In this document: positions 34,805 to 43,172 of the stretch, piece by piece | Layout of the letters: each line of letters opens with the position of its first letter | How positions within the stretch are numbered: position 1 is the stretch's first letter | Assembly: GCA_021817245.1 (NCBI GenBank) | Contig: JAKAVQ010000005.1 | Span: 84,615-148,614, forward strand | DNA length: 64,000 nt | Direction: 5' to 3' | Source of the DNA: Thermoplasmata archaeon | Lineage (GTDB): Archaea > Thermoplasmatota > Thermoplasmata > Lutacidiplasmatales > UBA184 | The notes under the pieces: model-generated | What the model saw: the letters and a program-made list of their open reading frames with translations, nothing else | Databases searched by the model: none | What the model was told of the DNA's origin: nothing | Position numbers and translations under genes: made by a program

Positions 34805-36355
34805 GTGCCGAGGATGCACAAGGGGTCGGGAGTTCGCGAGCAGGACCTCGTCGCTCGGGCCCGGGCGCTCTCCCACTCGGTCGACCCGCTTTTGCCCCGG
34901 CTCGCGCCGTCGTGCCCCCCGGAGCGGTTCGAGCGGCGCCGGGCTGAGCTGGACGAGGTGCGCGAGGCCCACGAGGATTCCCGCCGCCTCGAGCGGCTTG
35001 CCCGTCGGGGCGATCCGCTCGCCCGGGCCTACGCGGGTCTCTTGCGATTTGCGCTCGAGCCCGAAGCGCCCGTGGTGGCGACGTTCGCCCTCCCCGACGG
35101 GGAGGTCTCCTACGCCCCGCTCGCGCGTACCGACCGGGAAGCAGAGGTCGCCGTCCAGCAGTACGACGACCCCGCGCGGCTCCTCCTCGGCTACATCGAC
35201 TGGGCCCGCAAGGGCTACCATTTCTTCGCGGGCCGCCGCACCCTCTGGTGCACCGGCCCGGAGAACCGGCCGCCGCCCGAGTTTCGCGCCGAGAAGATCG
35301 CCGCGCTCCCGTACCGGCTCGGCGAGGACCCGGCCCACCACCGCTTCGACTGTCCGCACCTCGGGAGCGGAGAGACGCGGCCGTTCCTCGAGGTCGACTG
35401 GGCCGGCGCCGAGACCGCCTTCCGGATCTGTCGCCGCTGCGCCAAGGACGACCGCCACCTACTCTCGAGCCTCTCGGACGGGACGGCGAGCCCCGATCCG
35501 AGCTCCGAGTTCGCGGTGCGGGTCGATCTCAACGTCCGCTGCGGGGGGGGCCGCGACTGCGTCCACGCGGACCTCCCGGAACTGCCGCGTTCCCTGCGCC
35601 GCGACTACGAGCTCGGGCGCCTTTCCGACGCCCGCCTCATCGACGCCTACCTCTCCGAGATCCGTCCCCGGATCGAGCGCGCGCCCCGCCCGACCTTCGT
35701 CGCACGAGGAGTGTGCTACGGCGCGGACCTCGAGAAGTTCCTCGACGCCCTCGGTCCGTCGCCCGCCGAGCGGAGAGCGCTGCACGCGGTCCTCTCCGAG
35801 CGCCCGGGCTACTTCGAGGTCGACGAGCCGAGCGCGAGCCGGGCCCTCGAGCGGCTGTGGGCCGATCACGCCGAAGCGATCCTTCGCTCGATCCTCGACG
35901 ACCCAGAGACGGTGCGCCGATGGATCGACGAGACCCGCGCCGCGCCCGGTCGGGTCGCCGAGGTCCTCAAACGAGCCCAGCGTCTCAGCGACGAGCGCGA
36001 GACCCTGGGGGCCTTGCCGCGGTACTCTCGACTCGCACGGGAGGCGGCGTGGGTCGACCACGTCGCCCGCGAGTTCCGCACCCACCGCGAGGCGGGGGCG
36101 GAGCGGGCGATCCTTCAGTCCCTGCCCCGTGAAGGAAAGGAGCGGGGGCTCGCGTTCGGCTTCCTGGTCGCCCTGGGGCGCGGCCACGCCCACGCCTGGC
36201 AGTTCTCTCCGACCGAGCAGGAGTTCGGCCAATCGCTCTCCGAGCGGGCCCACCTCCTCCTCGCGGCGCCGGCCGCGGAGTACCACCGGGCGTTGGACCG
36301 GCTCCTCCAGCTCGCCGGCGTCGTGGACTGGGGGGCGCCGGCCGAATCGACGTAA
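34805..36355 (+). CDS. Large cysteine-containing protein of unknown function
   Basis: A 516-residue protein that I do not recognise. Residues 120-260 hold several Cys/His clusters: WCTGPEN, FDCPHLGSGE, CRRCAKDDRH (a CxxC pair) and RCGGGRDCVHADLPELP, which could bind zinc or Fe-S. The rest is helical and rich in Arg, Glu and Leu (for example ERRRAELDEVREAHEDSRR, and the segment after residue 300). A TATA-like ATAGAATAAG at 34762-34771 precedes it. GTG 34805 or ATG 34814 could start it. No catalytic motif allows assignment; nucleic-acid binding is conceivable. Confidence 0.6.
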   Translation: MPRMHKGSGVREQDLVARARALSHSVDPLLPRLAPSCPPERFERRRAELDEVREAHEDSRRLERLARRGDPLARAYAGLLRFALEPEAPVVATFALPDGEVSYAPLARTDREAEVAVQQYDDPARLLLGYIDWARKGYHFFAGRRTLWCTGPENRPPPEFRAEKIAALPYRLGEDPAHHRFDCPHLGSGETRPFLEVDWAGAETAFRICRRCAKDDRHLLSSLSDGTASPDPSSEFAVRVDLNVRCGGGRDCVHADLPELPRSLRRDYELGRLSDARLIDAYLSEIRPRIERAPRPTFVARGVCYGADLEKFLDALGPSPAERRALHAVLSERPGYFEVDEPSASRALERLWADHAEAILRSILDDPETVRRWIDETRAAPGRVAEVLKRAQRLSDERETLGALPRYSRLAREAAWVDHVAREFRTHREAGAERAILQSLPREGKERGLAFGFLVALGRGHAHAWQFSPTEQEFGQSLSERAHLLLAAPAAEYHRALDRLLQLAGVVDWGAPAEST

Positions 36356-36481
36356 CACCGGTAGGGGTCCGGCAGGCGCCCGACCGTCCGGGTACGAAGA
36401 CTAAGGCAAAATACACCGACGACCTAGTTCCTACGTCTCTGAAGGGACCCGGCCGGCGGTCCCTTTCCGGGAACAGGGACA

Positions 36482-36886
36482 GTGAGCGCCTCCGACGCGG
36501 GCACAGCGACCGCCATCGTGGCGGCGGGGGACGAGGAGACGCGGGTGCTCCTGCGGGGGCTTTTGCGACTGCACCACTTCCGCGTGGAAGGGGAGGCCGA
36601 GGGCGCGACGCACGCGCTCGAGCTCGTCCGAGACCGACACCCCTCGCTCCTGGTCGCCGACGTGAACCTCGCCGAAGGCAGTCCGACCACCCTCGTCGCG
36701 GAAGCCCGTGCGATCCGGCCCGGCCTCCGGGTGATCCTCGTGGCTCCGGCCTCGCGCCCCCCGTCGACCGCAGCGGATCCGGAGCAGCGGCCGGACGTCG
36801 TCCTCCTCCGCCCGTTCCGCATCCACCAATTCGCCGAGGCGCTCCTCCCGCGATCCGGCGGTGGGGGACTCGCCCGGCCCTGCTAG
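36482..36886 (+). CDS. Stand-alone response-regulator receiver-like protein, atypical
   Basis: A 134-residue CheY-like protein without an output domain. The acidic pair is present (GDEET near residue 16) and the probable phospho-acceptor Asp is in LLVADVNLAEG near residue 60. The usual conserved Lys of the C-terminal KPF motif is replaced in LLRPF by Arg. No histidine kinase is present in the window. An AT-rich AAAATACACC at 36407-36416 may be its promoter. It converges with dphB with a 4-bp overlap. Confidence 0.7.
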   Translation: MSASDAGTATAIVAAGDEETRVLLRGLLRLHHFRVEGEAEGATHALELVRDRHPSLLVADVNLAEGSPTTLVAEARAIRPGLRVILVAPASRPPSTAADPEQRPDVVLLRPFRIHQFAEALLPRSGGGGLARPC

Positions 36887-37668
36887 GGAGCGACGGCCGG
36901 ACCGAGCCGGAACCGTTCGATCGCCGCCGCCTCCTCGAAGTGGAGCTCCGCGGCCGGGACGACGATCGCGTGCAACGGCGGTCCGAAGTCCTCCGAACAC
37001 ATCCGGGCGAAGGGCCCGCAGAAGCCGGCCGCATCGTCCCGGCCGACGCGGGCGGCGACCGCGACGAGCGCCGCGTCCTCGAGGACCTCGCGGCCGGCGT
37101 CGAGCTCGCGGAGCTGACGGAGCGCCTCATCGGCGAGAAGGTAGCGCCCGTCCTCGGGCCGGAGGTCGAGGAGGAGGAGCGTGTGAAGGCCGCGGCGCCG
37201 GTTCCCGTCGAGCTGCTCGAGCGGGGAGCGGGGGCGGAACCCGGGCTGAGGGATCGGGAGCGAGACGGTCCGGCCGAAGCGGTAGTGCTGAAGCCCGAGG
37301 TAGCCGGCCGCGGCCGTGAGGATCGACGCGTTCGGGTAGTATCGCCAGCCGTGGCCGGCCCTCTCGGCGGCGAGCCGCAGGGCGACGTGCGTCGTCGCGG
37401 CGAACGGGTCCCCCACCACCAATAACGCGACCGTGCCCGACCGCTCGAGCGCGTCGATCAGCGCGTGCTCCGCCTCGACCGCGGGACGGTCGAGCCTTCG
37501 GACGGGCCGGCCGAGCTCGGAAGAGAGCCGTTCGAGGGTGTCGGGAGGAGCGACCGCGGTGTACTCCTCCGCGTACACCTCGGAGGCCGATCGGAGGGCG
37601 TCGAGCGCCCGGCGGGAGAGCCCCCGTTCGTCGCCGAGCCCGAGCCCCACGAAGCGAAGTTCGCCCAT
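36883..37668 (-). CDS. dphB: Diphthine synthase (DphB)
   Basis: A 261-residue SAM-dependent methylase that methylates the diphthamide precursor on elongation factor aEF2. Its tetrapyrrole-methylase-like fold has LRFVGLGLGDERGLSRRAL at the start, VALLVVGDPFAATTHVALRL (about residues 80-99) and YPNASILTAAAGYLGLQHYRFG (about 114-135), all diagnostic of DphB. Length is typical (about 260). The upstream universal-stress-type gene is 21 bp away on the same strand. Confidence 0.92.
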   Translation of the reverse strand: MGELRFVGLGLGDERGLSRRALDALRSASEVYAEEYTAVAPPDTLERLSSELGRPVRRLDRPAVEAEHALIDALERSGTVALLVVGDPFAATTHVALRLAAERAGHGWRYYPNASILTAAAGYLGLQHYRFGRTVSLPIPQPGFRPRSPLEQLDGNRRRGLHTLLLLDLRPEDGRYLLADEALRQLRELDAGREVLEDAALVAVAARVGRDDAAGFCGPFARMCSEDFGPPLHAIVVPAAELHFEEAAAIERFRLGPAVAP

Positions 37669-37689
37669 CGCGACCGTCCGACCGTCGGA

Positions 37690-38496
37690 CTACCCGCGCA
37701 CGGCCATCACCGGGCACGGCGCGGCTCGGAATAATTCCTCGAGGAACCGCCGGGTGAGGAGGGGCCCCCCCGCGCTGTCCGGCTCTTCGCCCATCACCAC
37801 CAGGCCGAACCGCTCGCGGGCGGCGGCCTGCAGGATCAGCTCGGGCAGCTGATGACGACGCCGGAGGAGCGCGCTGGGGAAGAACGAGCGCTTGAGGCGG
37901 ATCGGGGTGCCCCGGGGGCCGAGTCCATCGACCCCCGACGGTTCCTCTCCGCCCTCGCGCGGTCCGATCGCGAGGGCGATCACCGGTACATCCCCGTTGT
38001 GGACGGAGAGCTCCTCGGCGACCTTCACGACGGTCGGCGACGGGGTACCGCCCAACGTCGGCAGCAGGATCCGGGGGAACCGATCCGCCGCGAGCCCCAG
38101 TCGGTTGAGGACGAGCACGTCCGAGCGGGCGTGATGGAGGATGCCCGTGGCGGTACGGCCAACGAACGGGTTGCGGCTCCTCCGGTCGCCTCGGAGGGTG
38201 AGGAGGATCGCGTCGACCCCGTGGGCATCGGCGCTCTCGAGGATCTCGCCGGGCACGTCCGTCGCGGCGCGGACCTCGGGGTCGACCTTCACATCGAGGG
38301 AGGCGCCGGCCTCGTGCGCCGGCACGACCAGATGGACCGACGCCCGCCACTCTCGGGTGACCTCGGGGAGCGTGGTCGTGGGGATGACGTGGAGCACGCG
38401 GATCTCCCCGTCCGCGTCGAGGAGCATCGACGCGAAGCGGATCAGCGGCTCGACCTCCGCCGGCTCCTGCACGGGGACGAGGATCTGCCGGTACAT
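37690..38496 (-). CDS. Double universal-stress-protein domain protein of the kdp operon
   Basis: A 268-residue protein made of two USP-like domains. The first (residues 1-135) begins YRQILVPVQEPAEVEPLIRF and includes RVLHVIPTTTL and VDAILLTLRGD; the second (about 140-268) ends LVVMGEEPDSAGG then RFLEELFRAAPCPVMAVRG. Its ATG shares its A with the kdpC stop (TGATG), so translation is coupled to the potassium pump. In bacteria the sensor KdpD carries a USP domain; no KdpD or KdpE is visible here, making this protein a candidate pump regulator or nucleotide sensor. Confidence 0.82.
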   Translation of the reverse strand: MYRQILVPVQEPAEVEPLIRFASMLLDADGEIRVLHVIPTTTLPEVTREWRASVHLVVPAHEAGASLDVKVDPEVRAATDVPGEILESADAHGVDAILLTLRGDRRSRNPFVGRTATGILHHARSDVLVLNRLGLAADRFPRILLPTLGGTPSPTVVKVAEELSVHNGDVPVIALAIGPREGGEEPSGVDGLGPRGTPIRLKRSFFPSALLRRRHQLPELILQAAARERFGLVVMGEEPDSAGGPLLTRRFLEELFRAAPCPVMAVRG

Positions 38497-39125
38497 CAGC
38501 GCGGTCCGTACTGGTCGATCAGCGCGAGGTCCAGACTCAGCACGTCCACGTACGGCACCCCCACGTACGGGAGCCACGGATTGACAATATGGTTGTTGAC
38601 GAGCGCGGTCACCACGGCGATTGAGAGGTTCCGCGCTTCGGCGACCCGCGGCACCTGGACGAGCACCGCCTGCGGAGCGAGGTCGGGGTCGATCGAAGAG
38701 GCCGACGGCGCGGCCCACGCGAACGGGACCGTCACATTGACCGTGGCCAACCCGTACTTCTGGATGTAGCGGATCGTCTCGTTCAGCAGGGCCCGCAGCC
38801 CGGGGTCCGACGGGCCCGGCGGGCTCGGTGCGCCCAGCGTCATGTTGTAGTCCGTCGGGCTCGGTCGCTCCCAGAACAGCCACGGGGCGCTCAGGTTCTG
38901 GGCGACCAGCGTGGAGCCGACGAGCGTCCCGTTCGATCCGTAGATCAGGGAGCCGTGCGCGGCCCCGGGGTCCAGCACGTCGGCGATCCCCGTCACGACC
39001 AGTGGATAACCGAAACCGGCGACCAGGACCATGAGGACGAGGAAGAGCCCCGCGGCGCGCAGGTGGCCGGTGATCGAGTGGGCCCGGGACAGCGGCGGAG
39101 GAGCGGCGGGCGCGCTCATCGTCAC
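38496..39125 (-). CDS. kdpC: Potassium-transporting ATPase subunit C
   Basis: A 209-residue KdpC with one N-terminal membrane helix (about residues 22-44, containing FGYPLVVTGIADVL) and an outside domain. Typical sequence includes GSTLVAQNLSAPWLFWERPSPTDYN, and the C-terminal part has the LVNNHIVNPWLPYVGVPYVDVLSLDLAL ending. It stabilises the pump and raises its ATP affinity in known systems. The middle contains several Asn-x-Ser/Thr sites facing outside. Overlaps kdpB by 4 nt. Confidence 0.92.
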   Translation of the reverse strand: MTMSAPAAPPPLSRAHSITGHLRAAGLFLVLMVLVAGFGYPLVVTGIADVLDPGAAHGSLIYGSNGTLVGSTLVAQNLSAPWLFWERPSPTDYNMTLGAPSPPGPSDPGLRALLNETIRYIQKYGLATVNVTVPFAWAAPSASSIDPDLAPQAVLVQVPRVAEARNLSIAVVTALVNNHIVNPWLPYVGVPYVDVLSLDLALIDQYGPR

Positions 39126-41242
39126 AGCCCCCCGAGCGGCAGGTAGTGGGCGACCACAACGCCGAGCGAGTGGTAGATCGGCAGGGTCGAGACCCAGGCG
39201 AGGAGCAGGTAGATGAGCTTGATCCCGACGAAGGCGCTCACGAGCCCGCCGAACCCGTAGGTGACGAGGTTGCGGCGCAATAGGTCGATGGCGGTCCGGG
39301 GACGGAAGGGGACGCCCACGAGCGCGAGCGGGATGAGGAGGGGAATGATGAACCCGTTGAACAGGAGCGCCGAAAGGACCGCGAGCTGGGGGTTGTCGAG
39401 CCCCAGCACGTTCATGACCCCAATCCCGGGAAGCGCGGCGGCCCCGGACGCGATGAAGATCGCCGGGATGATCGCGAAGTACTTCGCGACGTCGTTCGTG
39501 ATGGAAAACGTGGTCAATGCCCCGCGCGTGATCAGGAGCTGCTTACCAATCGACACGACCTCGATCAGCTTGGTCGGGTCGTTGTCGAGGTCAACCATGT
39601 TGCCGGCCTCCTTCGCGGCCCCGGTGCCGCTGTTCATGGCGAGGCCCACGTCGGCACGGGCGAGCGCCGGGGCATCGTTGGTCCCGTCGCCGGTCATCGC
39701 GACCAGCCGGCCCCGCGCCTTCTCCCGCTCGATCAGCGTCAGCTTCGACTCGGGCTTCGCCTCCGCGATGAACTCGTCGACCCCGCTCTCGCGCGCGATC
39801 GCGGCCGCGGTCAGACGGTTGTCGCCGGTGCACATGATCGTGCGGATCCCCATCGTCTTCAGCTCGCGCAACCGGTCGCGGATCCCGGGCTTGACCACGT
39901 CCTTGAGGAGGACCAGTCCGAGGACCCGCCGGTTCATCGAGATCGCGAGCGGCGTCATTCCCTGCCGCGCGGCGTCGGCGGCCGCGGCGCGCAGCTCGGG
40001 CGGTACGAATGCGCCGATCCCCTCCATCGTCTTCACGGCGCCTTTGTAGACCTCGGTACCGTCGGCGAGGACGATCCCGCTCATCGGCCGCTCCACGGAG
40101 AAGGGGAGCACCTTGTACTTCCCGGGCTCGAGACGACGCGCCGGCGCGCTCCGGCGGGCGGCGAGCCGGACGATCGACCGGCCTTCGGGCGTATCGTCGA
40201 GGCTCGAGGAGAGGAGAGCCGCCTCGAGGAGGTCGCTCGACGCCACTCCGGGGCCCTCGACGAACTGGACCGCGAGCCGGTTGCCGACCGTGATCGTCCC
40301 GGTCTTGTCGAGGATCAGCACGTCCAGGTCGCCGGCAGCCTCCACCGCCTTTCCCGACTTCGCGATGACGTTCGCGCGGGCCGTGCGATTGATCCCCGAG
40401 ATCCCGATCGCGGGCAGCAATGCCCCGATCGTCGTGGGCATCAGGCAGACGAAGAGGGCGACGATCGTCGCGAGGTCGATCTTGACGATGTCGGTGAAGT
40501 CGGCGAGGAAGATGAACGTCACGACGACCGTGAACAACGCGACCGTGAGGGCCGAGAGAAGGACGAGGAGCGCGAGCTCGTTCGGAGTCGGTTCCCGGCC
40601 CTGACCCTCCACGAGGCGGATCAGGCGGTCGAGGAACGACTGGCCCCGCACGGCCGTGACCCGCAGACGGGCCGTCCCCTGGAGCACGCGGGTCCCGCCG
40701 AGCACGCTGGTCTTGTCGCCGCCGCTCTCGCGCATGACCGGCTCGGACTCCCCGGTCATCATCGACTCATCGATCAGGGCTGCGCCCGAGATGACGTCGC
40801 CGTCCATCGGGACCGGCTCGCCGGCCCGGATCTCGAGGGTATCGCCGACGTGCAGGACGTCCGAGAGGACCCACTGCTCGGTCCCGTCCGGGAGAATCTG
40901 GCGCGCTCGGATCCCGCTGCGGATCTCCCGAAGGGCATCGGCCCGGGCCCGGCCCTGCGCTTCCGCGATCGCCGTGGCGATGTTCGCGAACCAGAGGGTC
41001 AGGAACAGGATGACCGTGACCCAGACGAAATAATTGGGATCGTACGTCCCCACGATGTCCGGGAACGCCCTCGGGAACAGCGTCAGGACGATCAGGAAGA
41101 GGAAGAGGACGTACACGCAGAACATCACCGGATAGCGAACCTGGTTGCTCGGGCGGAACAGCTTGACCGAGTCCACGAGCACGCGCGTCACGGACGTGTG
41201 GGGGACCTTCCGGACGGACACGCGCGCGCCGGGCTCCGCCAT
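39122..41242 (-). CDS. kdpB: Potassium-transporting P-type ATPase subunit B
   Basis: A 706-residue P-type ATPase that hydrolyses ATP to drive high-affinity potassium uptake. The phosphorylated Asp is in LDKTGTIT at residue 312, the actuator motif is MMTGESEPV, the hinge GDGTNDAPAL, and seven hydrophobic helices are in the expected order. A cytoplasmic regulatory region near the N-terminus and SGINRTARANVIAKSGKAVE around 285 match KdpB. It lies 1 nt from kdpA and overlaps kdpC by 4 nt. Confidence 0.97.
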   Translation of the reverse strand: MAEPGARVSVRKVPHTSVTRVLVDSVKLFRPSNQVRYPVMFCVYVLFLFLIVLTLFPRAFPDIVGTYDPNYFVWVTVILFLTLWFANIATAIAEAQGRARADALREIRSGIRARQILPDGTEQWVLSDVLHVGDTLEIRAGEPVPMDGDVISGAALIDESMMTGESEPVMRESGGDKTSVLGGTRVLQGTARLRVTAVRGQSFLDRLIRLVEGQGREPTPNELALLVLLSALTVALFTVVVTFIFLADFTDIVKIDLATIVALFVCLMPTTIGALLPAIGISGINRTARANVIAKSGKAVEAAGDLDVLILDKTGTITVGNRLAVQFVEGPGVASSDLLEAALLSSSLDDTPEGRSIVRLAARRSAPARRLEPGKYKVLPFSVERPMSGIVLADGTEVYKGAVKTMEGIGAFVPPELRAAAADAARQGMTPLAISMNRRVLGLVLLKDVVKPGIRDRLRELKTMGIRTIMCTGDNRLTAAAIARESGVDEFIAEAKPESKLTLIEREKARGRLVAMTGDGTNDAPALARADVGLAMNSGTGAAKEAGNMVDLDNDPTKLIEVVSIGKQLLITRGALTTFSITNDVAKYFAIIPAIFIASGAAALPGIGVMNVLGLDNPQLAVLSALLFNGFIIPLLIPLALVGVPFRPRTAIDLLRRNLVTYGFGGLVSAFVGIKLIYLLLAWVSTLPIYHSLGVVVAHYLPLGGL

Positions 41243-41243
41243 C

Positions 41244-42953
41244 TCACGGACCTCCCACGATCTGCGCGAGCGGGCCGAGGGCGATCACGGGAAGGAACAG
41301 GAGGACCGAGACGATGATCAAAAAGAGCGTGATGTAGATCGTGAACGTCGTGCTCGCGGTCTGCAGCGTGCCGGGGCCCGGCGGAAGGACCTCCTGACCC
41401 GAGAACATCCCGCCCACCGCGAGCATCGCCCAGATCGGAACGAACCGGCCCACGAGCATCACGACCGCCCCAGCGACGTTGAAGAACACCGTCGTGTCGT
41501 TGAACGAACCGGCGGAGAGGGCACTGCCGTTGTTCGCCGACTCGCTGGTGAACTCGTAGAGGACCGAGGAGAACGTGTGGGCCGACCCGGGAAGGGTCGC
41601 AGCCGCGGTCGAGACGAAGCCGCCGGCGACCGCGACCACAAACGGGATCAGGATCACCGCCGGATGGACGAGGAGGGCCAGGGCCGCCCAGCGGACGTGG
41701 CCCGTCGTGATCTTCTTCCCGAGGTACTCGGGCGTCCGCCCGACCATGAGCCCCCCGACGAAGACGCCGAGCACGGCGAAGAGCAACAGCACGCCAAAGC
41801 CGGTCCCGTCACCGCCGGGAGTGCTCTGGGTGAACATCCCGAAGAGCAGCACGAGCTGGGCGACCGGGGAGATCGCACCGATCTGCATGTTGTTCGCCCC
41901 GACGTTGTCGTAGACGCTCACCACCTGGAAGAGCGCCGACTCGGGCAGGCTGAACCGGGTCTCCTGGCCGACCGGATACCCCGCGGCCTGGGGTCCGAGT
42001 CCGACGATGCCCGCGAGCGCCGGGTTCGTGGCCGCCTGGTACGCGATGAACAGCCCGAGCGCGATCGCGAAGACGATGAGGATCGTGCCCATGAACGGCC
42101 AGGCTTCCCCCCGCTTGCGAATGATCTGCCCGAACGCAAACGGAGTCGAGAACGGGATCAGCATCATCGCGAAGACCCCGAAGAGATTCGACAACGCGCT
42201 CGGGTTCGCGATCGGCGATGCCATGTTGGCCGAGTAGAAGCCCCCGCCGTTGGTGCCGAGCAGCGAGATCGCCTGGTAGGAAGCGACCGGCCCGAGGAAG
42301 ATCTCCTGGGTGCCCCCGGTGAGCGGGTGCGCGAGAACGTAGTTCGTGAACGTCTGGGGAACGCCTTCGAAGACCATCACCAGCGCGAATAGGGTCGCGA
42401 GGGGCAGCAGCACGCGGGAGATCGTGCGGACGAGGTCGACGTAGAAGTTGCCGATGGTGCCGTCCCTGCGGACCCAACCGCGGATCATCGCGGCGGCGAC
42501 GGAGAGACCCGTCGCTGCCGACACGAACAGCGCGAGCGGGTACGCGATGAAGAGCGCGCCCAGGCTCATCTGGGTCTCGTTCGTGAAGTGGGTGAAGTCG
42601 GTGTTGGTCGTGAAGCTCGCGGCCGAGTGCAGGGCGAGGTCCCAGCTCATCCCGGGAGCGCCGGTCGCGTCGTACGGCAGGAGGTTCTGGAAGAAGAAGA
42701 ACACGTAGAGGAAGGCGAAGACACCGACGTTGACGAAGAGGACCGCGAGCATGTACTCGCGGGCCGTCATCGACCGCCGGGGCGACGTCCCGAGGAGACG
42801 GTAGATCCCCCGCTCGATCGGTCCGAGCACGGTGTCCCCGAACGTCGGGCGGTCGAGGTACACCCGTCCGAGGTACGCGCCGAACGCCGGGGCGATCGCC
42901 ACGACGAGCGCGACGAGGAAGATCACATCCCAGAGCGACTGGAGTTCGATCAC
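41244..42953 (-). CDS. kdpA: Potassium-transporting ATPase subunit A
   Basis: A 569-residue membrane channel-like subunit with at least ten helices. Selectivity-filter-like sequences are seen: SFTTNTDFTHF in the first pore region, GTNGGGFYSAN in the second, and SESANNGSALS with NVGANNMQIG in the others. Start is GTG 42953 (protein begins VIELQSLWDV), following a 15-bp gap after kdpF. Binding of potassium and transfer to KdpB is the known function. Confidence 0.96.
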   Translation of the reverse strand: MIELQSLWDVIFLVALVVAIAPAFGAYLGRVYLDRPTFGDTVLGPIERGIYRLLGTSPRRSMTAREYMLAVLFVNVGVFAFLYVFFFFQNLLPYDATGAPGMSWDLALHSAASFTTNTDFTHFTNETQMSLGALFIAYPLALFVSAATGLSVAAAMIRGWVRRDGTIGNFYVDLVRTISRVLLPLATLFALVMVFEGVPQTFTNYVLAHPLTGGTQEIFLGPVASYQAISLLGTNGGGFYSANMASPIANPSALSNLFGVFAMMLIPFSTPFAFGQIIRKRGEAWPFMGTILIVFAIALGLFIAYQAATNPALAGIVGLGPQAAGYPVGQETRFSLPESALFQVVSVYDNVGANNMQIGAISPVAQLVLLFGMFTQSTPGGDGTGFGVLLLFAVLGVFVGGLMVGRTPEYLGKKITTGHVRWAALALLVHPAVILIPFVVAVAGGFVSTAAATLPGSAHTFSSVLYEFTSESANNGSALSAGSFNDTTVFFNVAGAVVMLVGRFVPIWAMLAVGGMFSGQEVLPPGPGTLQTASTTFTIYITLFLIIVSVLLFLPVIALGPLAQIVGGP

Positions 42954-42968
42954 GGGGCTTCGACCGAC

Positions 42969-43082
42969 TCAGAACCGTTCGGGGTGGAGCATCGAGTACG
43001 CGAGATAGGCCGTCAGGACCACCGAGATCACGGTGAGCGAGACGAGCCCGAGGTTCTGGGCGATCGCCGCGAGGATCCCCAT
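42969..43082 (-). CDS. kdpF: KdpF small membrane peptide
   Basis: A 37-residue ORF, too short for usual gene calls: it begins MGILAAIAQNLGLVSLTVIS and ends YLAYSMLHPERF before TGA. One hydrophobic helix followed by the Y(L)xYxMLxPExF ending is the hallmark of KdpF. It lies 15 bp upstream of kdpA on the same strand and directly downstream of the TATA box at 43112-43122, so it is the first gene of a kdpFABC-usp operon. In bacteria KdpF stabilises the complex. Confidence 0.85.
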   Translation of the reverse strand: MGILAAIAQNLGLVSLTVISVVLTAYLAYSMLHPERF

Positions 43083-43111
43083 GGGGGCACCGGGGCGCTC
43101 GACCCGGTGGA

Positions 43112-43122
43112 GATTATTTAGC
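43112..43122 (-). promoter_or_regulatory. TATA box of the kdp operon
   Basis: On the minus strand GCTAAATAATC lies 30-40 nt upstream of the kdpF ATG at 43082, giving a very short leader. Confidence 0.6.
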
Positions 43123-43161
43123 TTCCGTGACCGAGTCGCACGCCGCTTGCCGCTCGGGAAT

Positions 43162-43172
43162 GTTTATACCGA
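43162..43172 (-). promoter_or_regulatory. Second TATA-like box, overlapping the 3' end of hef
   Basis: On the minus strand TCGGTATAAAC overlaps the hef stop codon. It could be a distal kdp promoter with a leader of about 55 nt, additional to the proximal box at 43112-43122. Confidence 0.4.
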
